Assembly (NCBI GenBank): GCA_900708905.1
Contig: CAADRB010000015.1
Coordinates: 2,189,820 to 2,253,819 of the forward strand
Source of the DNA: Hymenolepis diminuta
Taxonomy: Eukaryota > Platyhelminthes > Cestoda > Cyclophyllidea > Hymenolepididae
DNA: 64,000 nt
Reading direction: 5' to 3'
A program made the translations under genes and the position numbers. Below the pieces are notes generated by a model. That model was not told where the DNA came from. It searched no databases and worked only from the letters and a program-made list of their open reading frames with translations. Position 1 is the stretch's first letter; the number at the start of each line of letters is the position of its first letter. Below, piece after piece: positions 1-12,760 of this stretch.

Positions 1-2210
1 TATCAAGATAAAAGGATCTTAAGAACAAAGAAATAATAACAAAAAACAGAAACTCCAAATAATCTCTATATTTACCTCTTTCCTTTCTCTCAAACTTGTA
101 TATTCAATAAAAGGTAAAATTTTATTTCTGCTTAAACAGGCTTAATAGAAATAATACAAATAAGAAATTTCTCTAATTATTTACACATCTATCCCTAGCA
201 TTAAAAAACTCTATGAATAAATATGCATTTTCTCACTGTTTAACAATTAGTAGCAATTAATTGTGATCTTAGATGAGTAATGATTTTTAAGATTAGTAAG
301 AGGAATGAGGAAGACCGTTTTTCGTAATTTATATTTAGCTTGGAAAAAGGTATGGCTCTTTAGATGACAAATGGAACTAAGGCTCAAAATTATGATCGAA
401 ATCTCAAATAAACAGGATAAAAGTATCCCAAATGTATTAAATATTCTCCCAAAAGTATATTTAAGCTGCCAACCACACATTATCCTCGCGGTGTTCATGC
501 AAGGTGACATGGGAGCACATCACGCAGTGCGTTCGTATGACCCAAACTCACAGGTGTATGATTGGTTGTCGCACAAAACGCCGAGTGGTGGGTGAGACAG
601 GCACATCAAAGGGTTCGGTTTACGTCCGCCCGCGCACGACCGGTTGACAGGGCCAAATAGAAGGAGGGAGGAGTAGATGGGGTAGCACCCCAGGCCCATA
701 ATAAAGGTTGATTAAATCAGGTAATAACCTACTCTCTCACTCTCACTCCTAACTCCTCACCCCTTCATAGGTTGAGTGAGATATTGCCAAGCTCACCTAT
801 TCTCTTTCTCAAATTTACAACAAATCATAAACCTAGCACATTTGTCATCAAGCGTACTGCTTATTATCATCCTTAAGAACAACGGTAGTTGTCATGGCGA
901 TAATTAGATATACCTTTAGATCTCTCCTGTGAGAGAAACCAGACGTCCTTGTTTGTTAAAGGGTGGAGGATTTTACTAGGCATGAGGGAAGTTAATTATT
1001 CGTCGGATTTTCACACTTCACCACCCTCTGCTCAAATTAAACTCGTTTCCGAGATTGTATCTTGGTGGATGGCGTTAAAATCATTAGAGAAGGAAGATTA
1101 GTCACGCAAAATTTGAAATACCGCAGATTTTTTGAGGCATTTCCTCGAAAAAATGAAGTTTAACTTGTAAGTTGACTTGGTTACTAAGTAAAACTAAATT
1201 CAACTGTATCTTAGAAAGGGTTTTCAGTTTGAATTTAGTACAAGGTATAGTTCTAGAGAAACTAAACAGAGCAGATAACGAGTCTCCTGTTGATATAGAT
1301 TACATCTAGTTATGTTATGTTTTTTCCTCCAATCGACCATTACGAGAGTGAGTTCTGCCCTTACGTCTCGACAGTCCGTCTAAACAAGAAGAATGAAGAA
1401 AACTGTCATAAATCCTGTGGTAACTGGATCTCCTGTAGTTAATCAAGGGAAAAGAATTTCATCTCCTATAAATAACTATCTTCAAGTTGGTGTGTTGTCT
1501 TTGAGGAACGTCGATTTTCGGTTCTATTTTGGCCCGAGTCTGCTATTGCCTTAGATTTAGTCAAACGAACAATAATTTTGCACAAGGCATGCATGTAGGA
1601 GTGAAAGAGTACTGATCATTTTATAGATCTAAATAGGAGCTCAGCAAGTTGGCAGCGGAAATAATTAAGCTGCTAGCATGTAAAAATGAATGGATATTTA
1701 CTTGTTTGTCGATTTCATAAACACCCAGTATGTTAACCGAGTAACTCATAGCCTCACCTTAGAGGAAATGATCAAGCGGCTAAATGTGATGAAGTAATAC
1801 TTTTTCTTCAAAATTTCGTGCATCCCTCAATGGGGTTACATCAGGACACCTCTATCCCAGAGAGACAGATGGATAAAATGATGGATGTGGAAAGTGGGCT
1901 ATATGACATTAAAACACATGCAGCATCAGAGCTCACTATAGTCCACCTCATAGGAAAGATTTGATTAACAACATATAAGAACAGACACACGCGTACAAAT
2001 GTCCACAGGACTATTCTCTCACGTAAGTGGCTCAGAGGCGTGGGATCTATAAACCTCCGTCACTCCACTTGTTGTTCTTGTCATCATCATCTTTCTGGGC
2101 GGATTTAGGGTCGTGGGAAATAGTGACGAGGGACTATATTTTATACCCCTTTTAATTGATTTGTTCTTCCCTAACTGTGCTTATTGTGAATTAATCACAA
2201 TTCCAGAAAA
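1..2210. other. Non-coding stretch; one GC-richer patch at 530-680
   Basis: No supported gene. The patch 530-680 has a CpG-rich centre (GTCCGCCCGCGCACGACCGG) and a GGTTGACAGG site near 641. Open frames on both strands overlap it and match nothing recognised. The remainder is ordinary AT-rich sequence. Confidence 0.5.
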
Positions 2211-2278
2211 AAATGCTAGCGGAGCTATGGTGTAAACTAATGAATTCTCGGTTCAATTCCTGTCCGATAAATGCTAGC
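2211..2278 (+). repeat. tRNA-like fragment flanked by 10-base direct repeats
   Basis: AAATGCTAGC occurs at 2211-2220 and again at 2269-2278. Between them lie 48 bases that include GAGCTATGGTGTAAAC (weakly A-box-like) and CGGTTCAATTCC (2250-2260, a near-consensus B box). Direct repeats bracketing a tRNA-like core look like a target-site duplication around a short retroposed fragment. The core is shorter than a whole tRNA, so chance is not excluded. Confidence 0.35.
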
Positions 2279-5200
2279 CCCATCTGCAAATTCAAACTAC
2301 GTTCAAAAATTTAACGATTAAAATTCATTCGGTGTTTGTACTCTTATGACCTAGACGACCTTAGTTAGTACCGGTTGTTATCCATCCAAGTGCTATATAT
2401 TCTCGAAGATTCTTAACTCAAAGTTTTTTAGAATTTAAATAATATTCTTGTTCAATTTTATCTTCAGTCCAGACTCTGGCATTAGGTTTGCTAAAAGAAT
2501 AATAATGTTTTCACCATTTGCATCGTAAATTTTTACCTTGGTTCTATTTCTATAAGTATTTTAATAATTATTCCCATTTCAGCCTGAATCAAGCTGTGAT
2601 CCAACTTCTGGCAGATTTCAGCGTTTCTATTATACCAATTCAAACAATGGTACCTTAAAAGAGGGGTAATATCATCTACAAAACGAATGTAATGCATTCT
2701 AATAAAATGTTAAACAGTTGAATATTATCAGTTTTTATTATCACAGGAATATTTTTTAAGTGACGTCTTCAGTGGGGCGTATAATTAATTGATAATATAG
2801 AAAAATCCGAAAGATATCAATCTCAACAAAAATTGATAGTTTGACAAGGCCCACTTTATAGATCAAAGGTATTACGAAAGGTTAGATTTTATAAATTTTT
2901 AAAAAGCACATCTAGGCGAAAGCTGTTGAATTGCCCTTTTTGAACGGCCCTGCGGGACATGTGATCGTATACATGCCAGGAATGGTATAAACCAGACAAG
3001 TAGGAAAAAGGTAATAAATATTCCATGGAGGATTCTCGAGTGATAAGATATATGGGTGCAAAGTAGCCCCATCAATCATAGGATCTGTTGCAGAAAGGTT
3101 ATTTTGATAAATTGGTCCGAAAAAATGCGATATAATTAGGGTTACATTTGCATTGAAAATAACGTTGCAAATATCGGCGTTTTCAATGCGATTTTCTCAC
3201 TTGTAGGCGGAGCGAACAGTAAGGAAACCCTAATTCAACCTACCAATCGATACATCAATTCGCAGATTACACGTGCAGACTAATCTGGAGATATTTGTTT
3301 GGATCATTTTCTCGCTCGTACAGAAGATAATGGATACGAAAACGTTGGTTCACCTCACCAATCGATGAATTTGCTTGCAACTTGCACGTGCTGGCTAAAT
3401 CAAGTTAATTAATATGATTAAGAATTCTGTGTGGAAGATTCTCACGCCAAGATGTGCGGCGTTTGAAAGAGGATTTCAATCCAACATTAATTAGTTTTCG
3501 TCTGATATGACTAGATTTAAAGAGAGAGATTGAAGTCTGAATTAAATAAAACCATGAGAACTGAACTTCGAACAAGCTCTCGAATACACTCACTCACACC
3601 CATTGGTAGATTTATGCGTCTATTCGTGTCAAGTATGTAGAGCATCAAACATAATTTTTGTAGATATTTGCCTATTTGTGAGCTTTTTGTGGCCAATATG
3701 ACTTGGCAAAAAGTGCGCTTGCGTGTGTAGTAGTTAGCGGTAATTTAATTTATGCGCCAGATCAAAGCTCACCGCTCATTATTTATCCCCACCCTCTGTG
3801 TTCTACACTGGATTATTTATATTCAACTGTGGGTCATGAAATAGATAAGTACACGTGGAAAGAGAGCGGCACCTCCAGCTCATGCATTAGACCGCACAAA
3901 TTCGTTAAAGTACTCTATCCGGTCCACATCTAGTTAGCAAACATTCACCTTTCGTTTCCTTATTCAATGATCGACTAAACTACCGAAAGTGTATGTGAAT
4001 CTTTTCTAAAAGGACAAATGGAATGGCTTACGTTGCAAGGGGGCAGAGATAATTTGTCCTAAAGTACAGATACAATACAATCGAGCACGCATTTATAATA
4101 GGAGAAATGAATTCATAATGCAAGAACATTTTATTGTATATTAGTGGGTTTCCAATTTGTTATTCTGTGGGCTTTCAGATGAATTCCAGAAGGTTTATGA
4201 TACGATCTGAAGCCAAGTATTAATAACCAAAAACATCCAGTGATTTAATGTATGAAAGGATAACTTGGCCTACTTATAACTCGATGATTATCTGTTTTTC
4301 ATGCCCACATCTATGTTAATCGAACTGAAATACTTAAAGAGTCCTTTAAAAGCTACATCTAAATATTGGCGCAGTAGCAGTGGCTTTAGTAAAATTCATG
4401 CAGGAAGTTCAAAGTGGGTGTAAGAAGATACAAATAAATCAAACTGACATAGCTAACCATTTAGTTTAATCAAACAGTCAGCATGCTCTGAATATTACAG
4501 ATACGAAATCGCCTCAAAAATCAGGAGTCAAGTCATGAAAATTAAGCCTTAAAATATTTGAACATTACAAAGCGAATTATGCCTCATGAAAAATCGATTC
4601 TTCAAGAATTCAGGATTTCTGAAATTGGTATTCCGAATTCGTTAAATACTTCTATTTGACCCATATTTTATCTCATACTGGTCTAATTTGCAATTTCGCA
4701 TATACAGTTGCTGTCTCGTGACTAAACATTGTAAAGGTTTTTGACACTACCATGGGTAATAATGAAGTCCAAGATTAACGTCTTAATTTTTTTGTTCTAC
4801 TTAATGTTAGCTGAAGTCCTTAATTTCAACCGACCCCGGCTTAGAAGAAGCTTCTATTCCAATAAGATTGGAAATCGCATTTTGCATTCTATTAATCATA
4901 CATAGAAATATATGATTACAATATCAAGCTAATATGAACATTAACATTCGCAGTTTTCAATTAGCTAGATCCCTAATTCTTTGAGCAGAATGTTGGCATC
5001 TCTTATCAAAATCATTTTACACAATAGGGAATATTATTGTCTAGCAAGACAATAAAAATGATATTTAATAGAGTTTCACAAGAATATTCAACTTCCTATA
5101 CAATATAAGTGGTACAGGAAGCAAAAATCTTGAAACTCTGAACCTAAGGGATTTTTTTCTTAATTCTGGGAGAGGATTTAACGATATAGACTGTCTCGCC

Positions 5201-8200
5201 ACTAATCTCTTTTGCTGACGCACTTTAGACACTCGAATAAGACGACTGGACTAGCTCAAAATCAACCAACAAATGACCGCATACTAACATACTATCACGC
5301 TGGTGTGTGGTGTAAATCACATGATTAAGTGCCACAACGAATTTCGCCGTCTAGACGACACAATATAACTACGAGGATATAAAATGAATGGGTGGACCGG
5401 TGTCTGGCAGCCCCCTCTCCCACCCCCAGTCCCGCGAAAAATGAGGTGGTGAATACCACAAACAGCGATGATAAAAGTTACGGGTGAATCACAACGTGTT
5501 AGTCCCTGATCTTCCGCTAACATGTGCTGATAATTTATTTGAGTCTAATTGGTGGCTATGAATTCATTTGATTGGATGAATCTGTGAGTACTTCTTTGGT
5601 ATTGGTTTACCCTTTCTAGGTATCAACCAATGTGAATCATCCGTTTGCAAACTTAACAATAACTCATTTACACAAAAGACACCTAATTCGATATTGGTAA
5701 ATAGTTAATTGAAGTGTGCCTCAAATCATAATTCATATGTGAACGGCGTCAGTAATCAGTTCCATGTGTGTCGGCTCCATGACTTACAATGAAATGGAAA
5801 CATGGCGACGTCCACAAAGCGATATTTGATGACGCCACCCACAACACTTTAAGGCGCCGCCCACAAACTCTATTTTATTTGCAAATTTGAAACATTTTCC
5901 CAATTGAAATTGCGTTAATGTAAAAAACTCAATTTGAGCATATCTTTAAAAATCGTGTACATCAAACGGTTTCAATTAAATAAGACTTGAAAATAATCAC
6001 TCGCCTATTAATAAATCTAGTATGCATTATCCCATTCTGACAGGCAGATACGTAGCTATAAATTTATAATTTGGGGAATTGTTCTATAGGTTCAGGACTT
6101 TTCTTCTACCCTACTTAACATAGAAAAAAAACTTGTGTTGTTACTTTTTGCTATTTCCTGGACATCTGATACATTTAGTAATCACCAAAATCAACTCTAA
6201 ATTCCTTCGAAAGTAGTCCAGAATTTAACATAAAGTCGGTATTGGGGTTGGAAAATAAAGAAATTGGGTTTTTGAAGTCCTTATTGATCGTGAAGCCTTG
6301 ATTTCTATAAACATTCACATAAAGTTGACATTCTCACACCTGAAATTTTTATCGTGCTCCTCTAAGATTGGGATTTAAGCTTGTAGAGATGTGGATCCAC
6401 GGCATTGTGTGTTTTAATTATAATATTTCGGTCTGATCAAAGACTTCATTGGTGTCTTAATTGAGTTACCTAATCCATGACTTGATGTATGCCTTCTAAT
6501 TTTCACTATAACCTAATGACTCGAAAGAAGTTTTATTGTAAGAGAACTGTGGAGACTTCTCATAGTAGTCCGAGGGCTAAATCTTCTTTGCACTTCTACC
6601 TTATTTATCTATAGCGTATTTTCATATCTAAACTATACCAGATGTAGCAGTTTGTGCGACCGACTTTTTTCGATAATTAACTCTTCCGTGATTACGATAC
6701 ACTTAAGCCTATCAATTCCCCTGATCACCTCAAAATATTGATTTTTTGACACTTGTCTATTTTTGGAATGTAAAAAAACACCTGCTCATAATACCAGAAA
6801 AAAGCAAGCGAAATAAAGTAAAAAAATAACTTGATTTTTGCGGCTGACTGTTTAGACAGGTAAATGGCTATGTGATATTTATGACTATAATCTAGACAAA
6901 TGAGAGCAAGACGTATCTTAAGTGTAAATTTGATGAGAAAGACAGAGGGGAAAAATCCACATTGCGTCTGTAAAAGGAAAAGAAAGGGGAGACAAATTCG
7001 CAAATATTGATAGTGAAAGGGAAGAAGGAGGGAACATCTTCAAAGAGGAGGGAATTCAAACCGCCATCAGAGCGCTTATAATGAGAGGCTGTAAAGAGGA
7101 ATGCGATGACAATAGGCATGGTGACACAAATGGCATAAATTCCATAGGTGTGCATAATAGAAATAGAGGGAAGGTGTCTCTACCTTTCCCACGCGACTAC
7201 ATCATAAAGGAAGAGAAAATGCGATTTTTACAATCAGCCTCCCCTTAATGACCTGGGCTAAAAGAAGCGATATCGTTTGTGATGACACGCTAAAAGGAGT
7301 CATGCCTTTTCAATAATAATACCTCTGGGAACCTCTTTAATACCCCTTTGATGGCCACCAATAAAATTCGAGCTTAGAAGCGGAGTCTTGTAATATTTGC
7401 AATATAAACTTTTAGTGCTGAGTCCATTAAAAGCTCCAAAACTTTTAAGTATCTTCATGGAAAAATTTCGTCCAAATTGCTATTCTTCTTACAAGATATC
7501 ATAATGTAATTAGCAGCACACAAAATCTTGTTAAGTAGACCAAGAATAGCTCTAACAGGGAGGGCAGCGACAATTATTAATGTTCCCGTCATTCCATTCT
7601 AGGAATGATTTATGATGAGTTGGAAAATTGTCCCTTGCGCACTTTAATATTTCCTACTTGTAAAAATGGTGGATAAGTGATACCCCATCCAAGAATGTCT
7701 GCCAAAGTCACGCGCTAAGATTTTGTCTGCATAACAAATTGGTTTTATTTTCCTCGAAGATCGATACGAAACTGATTGATTGAATATCCGATAAATAGCT
7801 TGTAATTAGTAGAATGTTTTGACCAATACATTGTGTTTTATCGACTGTTCATTAAAGTTAAGCTAATCGAATTATGTGCAATAATGCATACCAATTAATA
7901 ATTGCTTTATATTCATAATAAACCTATCAGTAAATCAGCTTGAACTAATGCTTTTAACCTTAAGAGTCGGAAATTTTCATAATAGTAGTATCCATCATTT
8001 TAGACAGTAAAATTCGTTTCCTACAGGGTCAAATGCATAAAAGGAATTCAGCTCGTATTTTGATGGCGATGTTCTGCTTAATTTTATTGTAAGCTGGATT
8101 TAATTGCATTTAATTTTATGATCCAAGTTAGAACTTTTGGTAAAGTAATAATAAAAGTGAAAATAGTTTAAACTACAAGTTGGAATGGTTTCCGTGACAA

Positions 8201-9334
8201 GGATAAATTAATAAAAATTTTTAATTTGGAGGCAAAAGATAATCTAATGGGCGGCCATTTCAACTCTATATTTAAAAAGACAGTTCGGCTTTTGGAATGT
8301 TTATTTTACATTTAAACGATGCGGTTGGTATTTGAGGTTTGTTTAAGCAGAAAATTTTGGCTCTGGGCAAAATTTAAGTCGAAAATTTATTAAATATAAA
8401 TAATCCCAGATATTTTCGCAGCAAAAGATAGACCCCAATATATCAATGGAAAAAGGGAAGGAAAAGAATTCAATTATTAAACATGGTTGGAAGCAACGTC
8501 TTTCTTAGATGATCTCTGTAAGTTTGTACAAAGAGACCGTTTAGATCCCATCCTTTTGTTTATTCCCATTAAATAAATAATAGGGCTCATTTTCCTAAAG
8601 CTGTCAAATAATTATGTTGCTATAACTGTTTTTATTAAACAGTTAGTCAGCTCCTGTGGTTTAAAATACATGCTTCCTACTGCTACTTATATGATTAAAG
8701 CTAATTTGTTAAAAAATAAACATGCAATTTTGTAAAGATCATGCCCATACCACCTGTCTTCTGTGAGTATTCAAGGCTTAGCTTCAACAGAACTTGACGC
8801 TCTCAAACCAAGAACTTGGTGGCATGTACTTATAAATTAACTATTCCGACGTCAAATGGCAAACACCGTCATTGCTAGTATCATCCTTTTATATGATACC
8901 GTGGCCCTCAGGACGTATAATTAATTTCCTCTAAGATATCGGCTTGACCAATATCTTAGATCAACTTGTGGTCAGGCATTCTAAAGCGATATCCGTTCGA
9001 GATAAAAATATCTAATTTTCTTGTTCATTCATCTATTAAGTGTAATGGAAGTCTGTTGAGCTTGTGTCTTCTTTAGAAACTACAATAGATTATTTTGATT
9101 GGCTGGACTTAATAATCATTACTATCAAACGTAAGTAAATTATTAGCGAAGGGCTTCACTACAACAGGTAAAACTGGTTAGAGACCTGTCAAAGCTCATC
9201 GAATGATCAGAAATATCAATTTCACAAATCACTCCTGATAAGCAAGGGCATGACTAAATTGGATTTTCCCAGCTGAAGAGCCTTCATGATATCTTACATC
9301 ACTCCAAAATGGGTATTTGAAAACACTTTATATT
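2279..9334. other. Non-coding stretch
   Basis: No supported gene or RNA. Low-complexity purine-rich sequence occurs at 6930-7060, which explains the pyrimidine-strand open frames there. A C-rich patch sits at 5400-5440. I see nothing else with structure. Confidence 0.5.
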
Positions 9335-9420
9335 AGAAATATCTCGCCTGCTAGGTCAGAGGTCATGAGGTCAAAGTTCAGTGTTACACATCCAGTGATG
9401 TGGATTGCAGATCGCATTAA
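9335..9420 (+). repeat. tRNA-derived SINE-like copy
   Basis: The sequence CTAGGTCAGAGGTCATGAGG (9351-9370) followed by a GTTCAGTGTTACACATCCAG-type tail (9376-9395) matches the copy at 23041-23145 in order and spacing: the anticodon-arm remnant, then the B-box region, then a CAGTG/CGGTG + ACAC + CCA tail, then GATG. The B box is decayed. The A-box half is poorly preserved. Confidence 0.5.
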
Positions 9421-10240
9421 TAAATTCTAACCAACAAGAAGGGAATTAGAAAGTGAGCTTATCGTTACCTTCACTGTATCCAAGACGAGAATTAGTAATA
9501 CCTTCCAGAATGGCCGTGGACGGCTGGTTTATGCTGATGGATTTGCACACATAAAGACCATATAAAATCACTAGCGTTTCCAAGGGAATAATCTACATAA
9601 TTACCAAGTTCATTAAAATAAAACAGCTTTCGATTTTGTTACAAGATAGCGTCAAAAATCAAGATCCCCCATTGTTTTTACAAAGTGCGAAGGTAAATAA
9701 AGAAGAATGGCAATCACGAGGTAAGGATTTCAGTGAAAATCCCGCTAATTTTCTTGTTTGAATTCATTTGTCAATTAGTTTACTTGATTTCACCTGAGAG
9801 AGATGTAATTTAGTTTCAATGTAATTATTTCGAAAAAATTTTAATTTTGACTTTTTGTCCCTAAAAGACAAAGACAAATAATAATTTAAAATTGATAAAT
9901 TACAATTCATAATAATAGCTTGTTCATAAAATGTCGTGATTTAAATGTTACTAATTTAAGATGCAGTATAAATTCTTCCGATTTCATTATTTTCAGTAGC
10001 TGTATGGAGATTGTTAACTTTGAAGGCACAGATTGTTAAAAAATGATAGGTTAGTGTGTTCAGATGTGCTTTAATCCCTTACTACATTCCTGAAAATAAT
10101 TTCTGAGTCTATCGAAGGAATGCTTCCCAAGCCCATTATGGAGAATTTTTACAATACTTGAATGGGGTAGGGGAAGGTATTTTGGAACCACTTTTATAAG
10201 AAAATCATTTTTTCACCTCTCCTGATGATCAGAAATAACC

Positions 10241-10341
10241 GGTGCGGTTGACCATCCAAATTAATGGGTGGACACTGATGAGCTTTACACGCATGACCTC
10301 CAATTTCTCAGACTAGGATGCTGATCACCGTGCCATGAGGA
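10241..10341 (-). repeat. tRNA-derived SINE-like copy
   Basis: Read on the minus strand, it begins with an A-box-like GGCACGGTGATCAGCATCC. It continues through an anticodon-arm remnant and GGAGGTCATGCGTGTAAAGC (the B-box position), then CTCATCAGTGTCCACCC and a tail GGATGGTCAACCGCACC. The tail CATCAGTG...GGTCAACCGCACC is shared with the copy at 60791-60882. This is one of the best preserved members. Confidence 0.6.
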
Positions 10342-12683
10342 CATAAATGCCTCAGGAGAAGGAAGAAATTTTTTCCGGATAGAGTCTGGGTTAGGAGTTT
10401 GACATTAAGAAGCCATTCCAATAAAATAACTCGCATTCAAATAATCCTTTTTGAGCCACGCTATTCAGTGTAATCTGAAATCTTGATAGTTGGATATGCA
10501 TTAGTGGATCTCAAATCCTTGAACTCTGAGTTCGGCTGAAGTTGATTTCGTTATTTAAATTATTTCAATCTAAAATCCTTATTTAAATAGCTCATTTTCA
10601 TGAGTTGCCGTTCTTTAATTATATCTGGCGCCAGTGATTTACTGTGCCTGCATCTTATCGGCTGACTAAAATCTTTGAAAACATTTGCTTAATAAAGGGA
10701 CTAGCAGAAGCTCATAAATTTCCTCCGATATCTACCCCTCTCCTCTAATTTGTCTCGGACAGGGAGATATGTCCATGATTAATTAGCCGGAAGCTGGAAT
10801 AAAATTTAAACATGTTTTAATGACAATAATTCTCAGAGATGGAAGTGATTAGACGCGGAATATACTGCTGCTTGATTATTTAGGAAACAGAAAGAAAAAC
10901 TCCTTGTTACCCTTGGTAATGTTCAATTAAATTTAGCTTTGGGCTTATCAGACAGAACTGTATTAAAATTCAACTTAGAAGTTAGAACAACCCTTCATGA
11001 TATTCTATAATCTTTCAAGATACAAATGAAAATCAGTTGACTTGTGTTATGGAGAAAGATGTCATGGACTCGCATAATGAGAAACCCGTGTTCTATTGTT
11101 CCCCTCCTGTTGACCAGGCGTGACCGGAACGGTTTGTCATTCATATCTTGAGGTGTGCAACGATGTGGGTCCATGACTTAAAGATATGTAGATCACTGCC
11201 CCATGGCCATGCAAATTGAAAATGTCATATGTCCGGTTATTTGTAAAGGTAAAATATATTATACTATTTGGAAAAGCGGCTTTGAGTGTGAGGTAATAGT
11301 TTTGAAAGGGTTGGGAGATTGGGTTTAAGGGATCCGGATTAGTACTCCTTCTCTTCTTAGTCAAAAGAATATGTGCTGGTGCTTTTATAATAGACACTTT
11401 GAAGAGGATCGCACTGTTTGAGTCTGTGTCCTTTGTGTCATTTCCAGCGTTTATCTATAGCAAATTATCTAACTAAAATAAATTTGTGAATCTTTCTTCG
11501 GGTAATTCTTCAATATGAATTTTATATTTTGTTTGTTTCATTCTATTGATCGGATTACTTTAGAGTCCTTTTAGCTCACATTTCGCAATGCCAGTTACGA
11601 GCTCCATTAATGGGAAATAATTATCAGACATCCGTCGTAATTTCGTAAAATTTTTGCCGGATAATTAACAGCGTACAAAAAAGGACTCCCTCCGATCATT
11701 TGAATCATATTGTCGCATTCCCACAGTCTGTCAATCTGTCAGTCATATCGTGGGTTGGACTCGGATTCCGTCGTTTAGAGCCCTGAAAGGCTACTGAAAT
11801 CCCCATCAGTAGCGCAGGACTTACTTGGATAGGGAAATTTTTTAATATTCAAGACAATAATGATGATGTTCGCGTTTATGACAACGTACTACTGATTGAT
11901 ATATTAATTGGGTAAAAAGATTAAATTTTTCGTCGTTGATGTTTTTATTTGGCAATTCATTTTTCTCCAATCCACTCCCGGGGATTTCGGGAAAATTAAT
12001 AACTTGTTACCATTTGTTCCTGTGGGAAATTACATCAATTATATATGGTCTGAAACTCCTGAGCTTTAAAAATATTTTTGAGGGGTTTTTTATAATTCAG
12101 TGGTAAATTACAGGTATCAAACACAGAGCTTTTCAAAGCTCATCTTTTGACAGATGAATAAGATTCTAGAGCTCCACCGATGAGAAAATCTATCGAGCTA
12201 CCCCCTCGGAGGAATGTTTTTAACTACTTTTAATGAGTTTTTAACCCCTAATTTTGCAGGCGAGCATGGAGATTGCTGTGATACCAACTGAAATTAGTGT
12301 ATTATTGAGCAAGTCATTCCAACTGACGACGGAAAATACTGCTAAGCACTCGCTCTTTCAAACTTTTTGAATTCTGATGCATTAACATAGGACGGAACGA
12401 CATTATATTTACGCTAGGAGAAAACATAGAAGAGTGTAAAGAAGATGAATAAGCATCATATCCTTAACATAACCATGATGAGGTAGGTACAAATAAATCA
12501 TAACTATTATTGTCGCAGATATGGATAACTGGAAATTGATATACGGATACCAAGCAGTTGAAAATTGAAAAATTAGGTTCTTATTTCAGTTAAGGAATCA
12601 CCAAATTGTCAATAAATATGGTTTCTTATTATTCGCTCTCTTATAATACCGTTCAACAGAACCAGACGGTGAAATATGACTGC

Positions 12684-12760
12684 AATACAGATATTTTAGG
12701 AATTTAGAGACCATATTACTTATTAGCCATTACCAACAGATTTGAAATGTTATTAACTAA
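12684..12760 (+). repeat. Dispersed repeat, copy 1
   Basis: TTAGGAATTTAGAGACCATATTACTTATTAG-like sequence followed by TTATTAACTAAGTTT resembles the segment at 17588-17655 in the same orientation. The exact shared core is GAGACCATATTACT. The origin is not recognised. Confidence 0.35.

Noticed and set aside
6725..7155. Two overlapping minus-strand hydrophobic frames that could look like membrane proteins
   Set aside because: They come from a pyrimidine-rich strand (purine-rich plus strand), which yields Phe/Ser/Leu-rich open frames by composition alone.
10170..10195. Minus-strand reading WFQN suggestive of a homeobox
   Set aside because: The following residues do not continue as RR, and no upstream helix residues fit a homeodomain.
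10270..10280. ACTGATGAG resembling a hammerhead-ribozyme core (also at 60824)
   Set aside because: No GAAA partner or flanking stems follow at the right distance. Both occurrences are explained as the minus-strand tail of the SINE-like family (CTCATCAGT).
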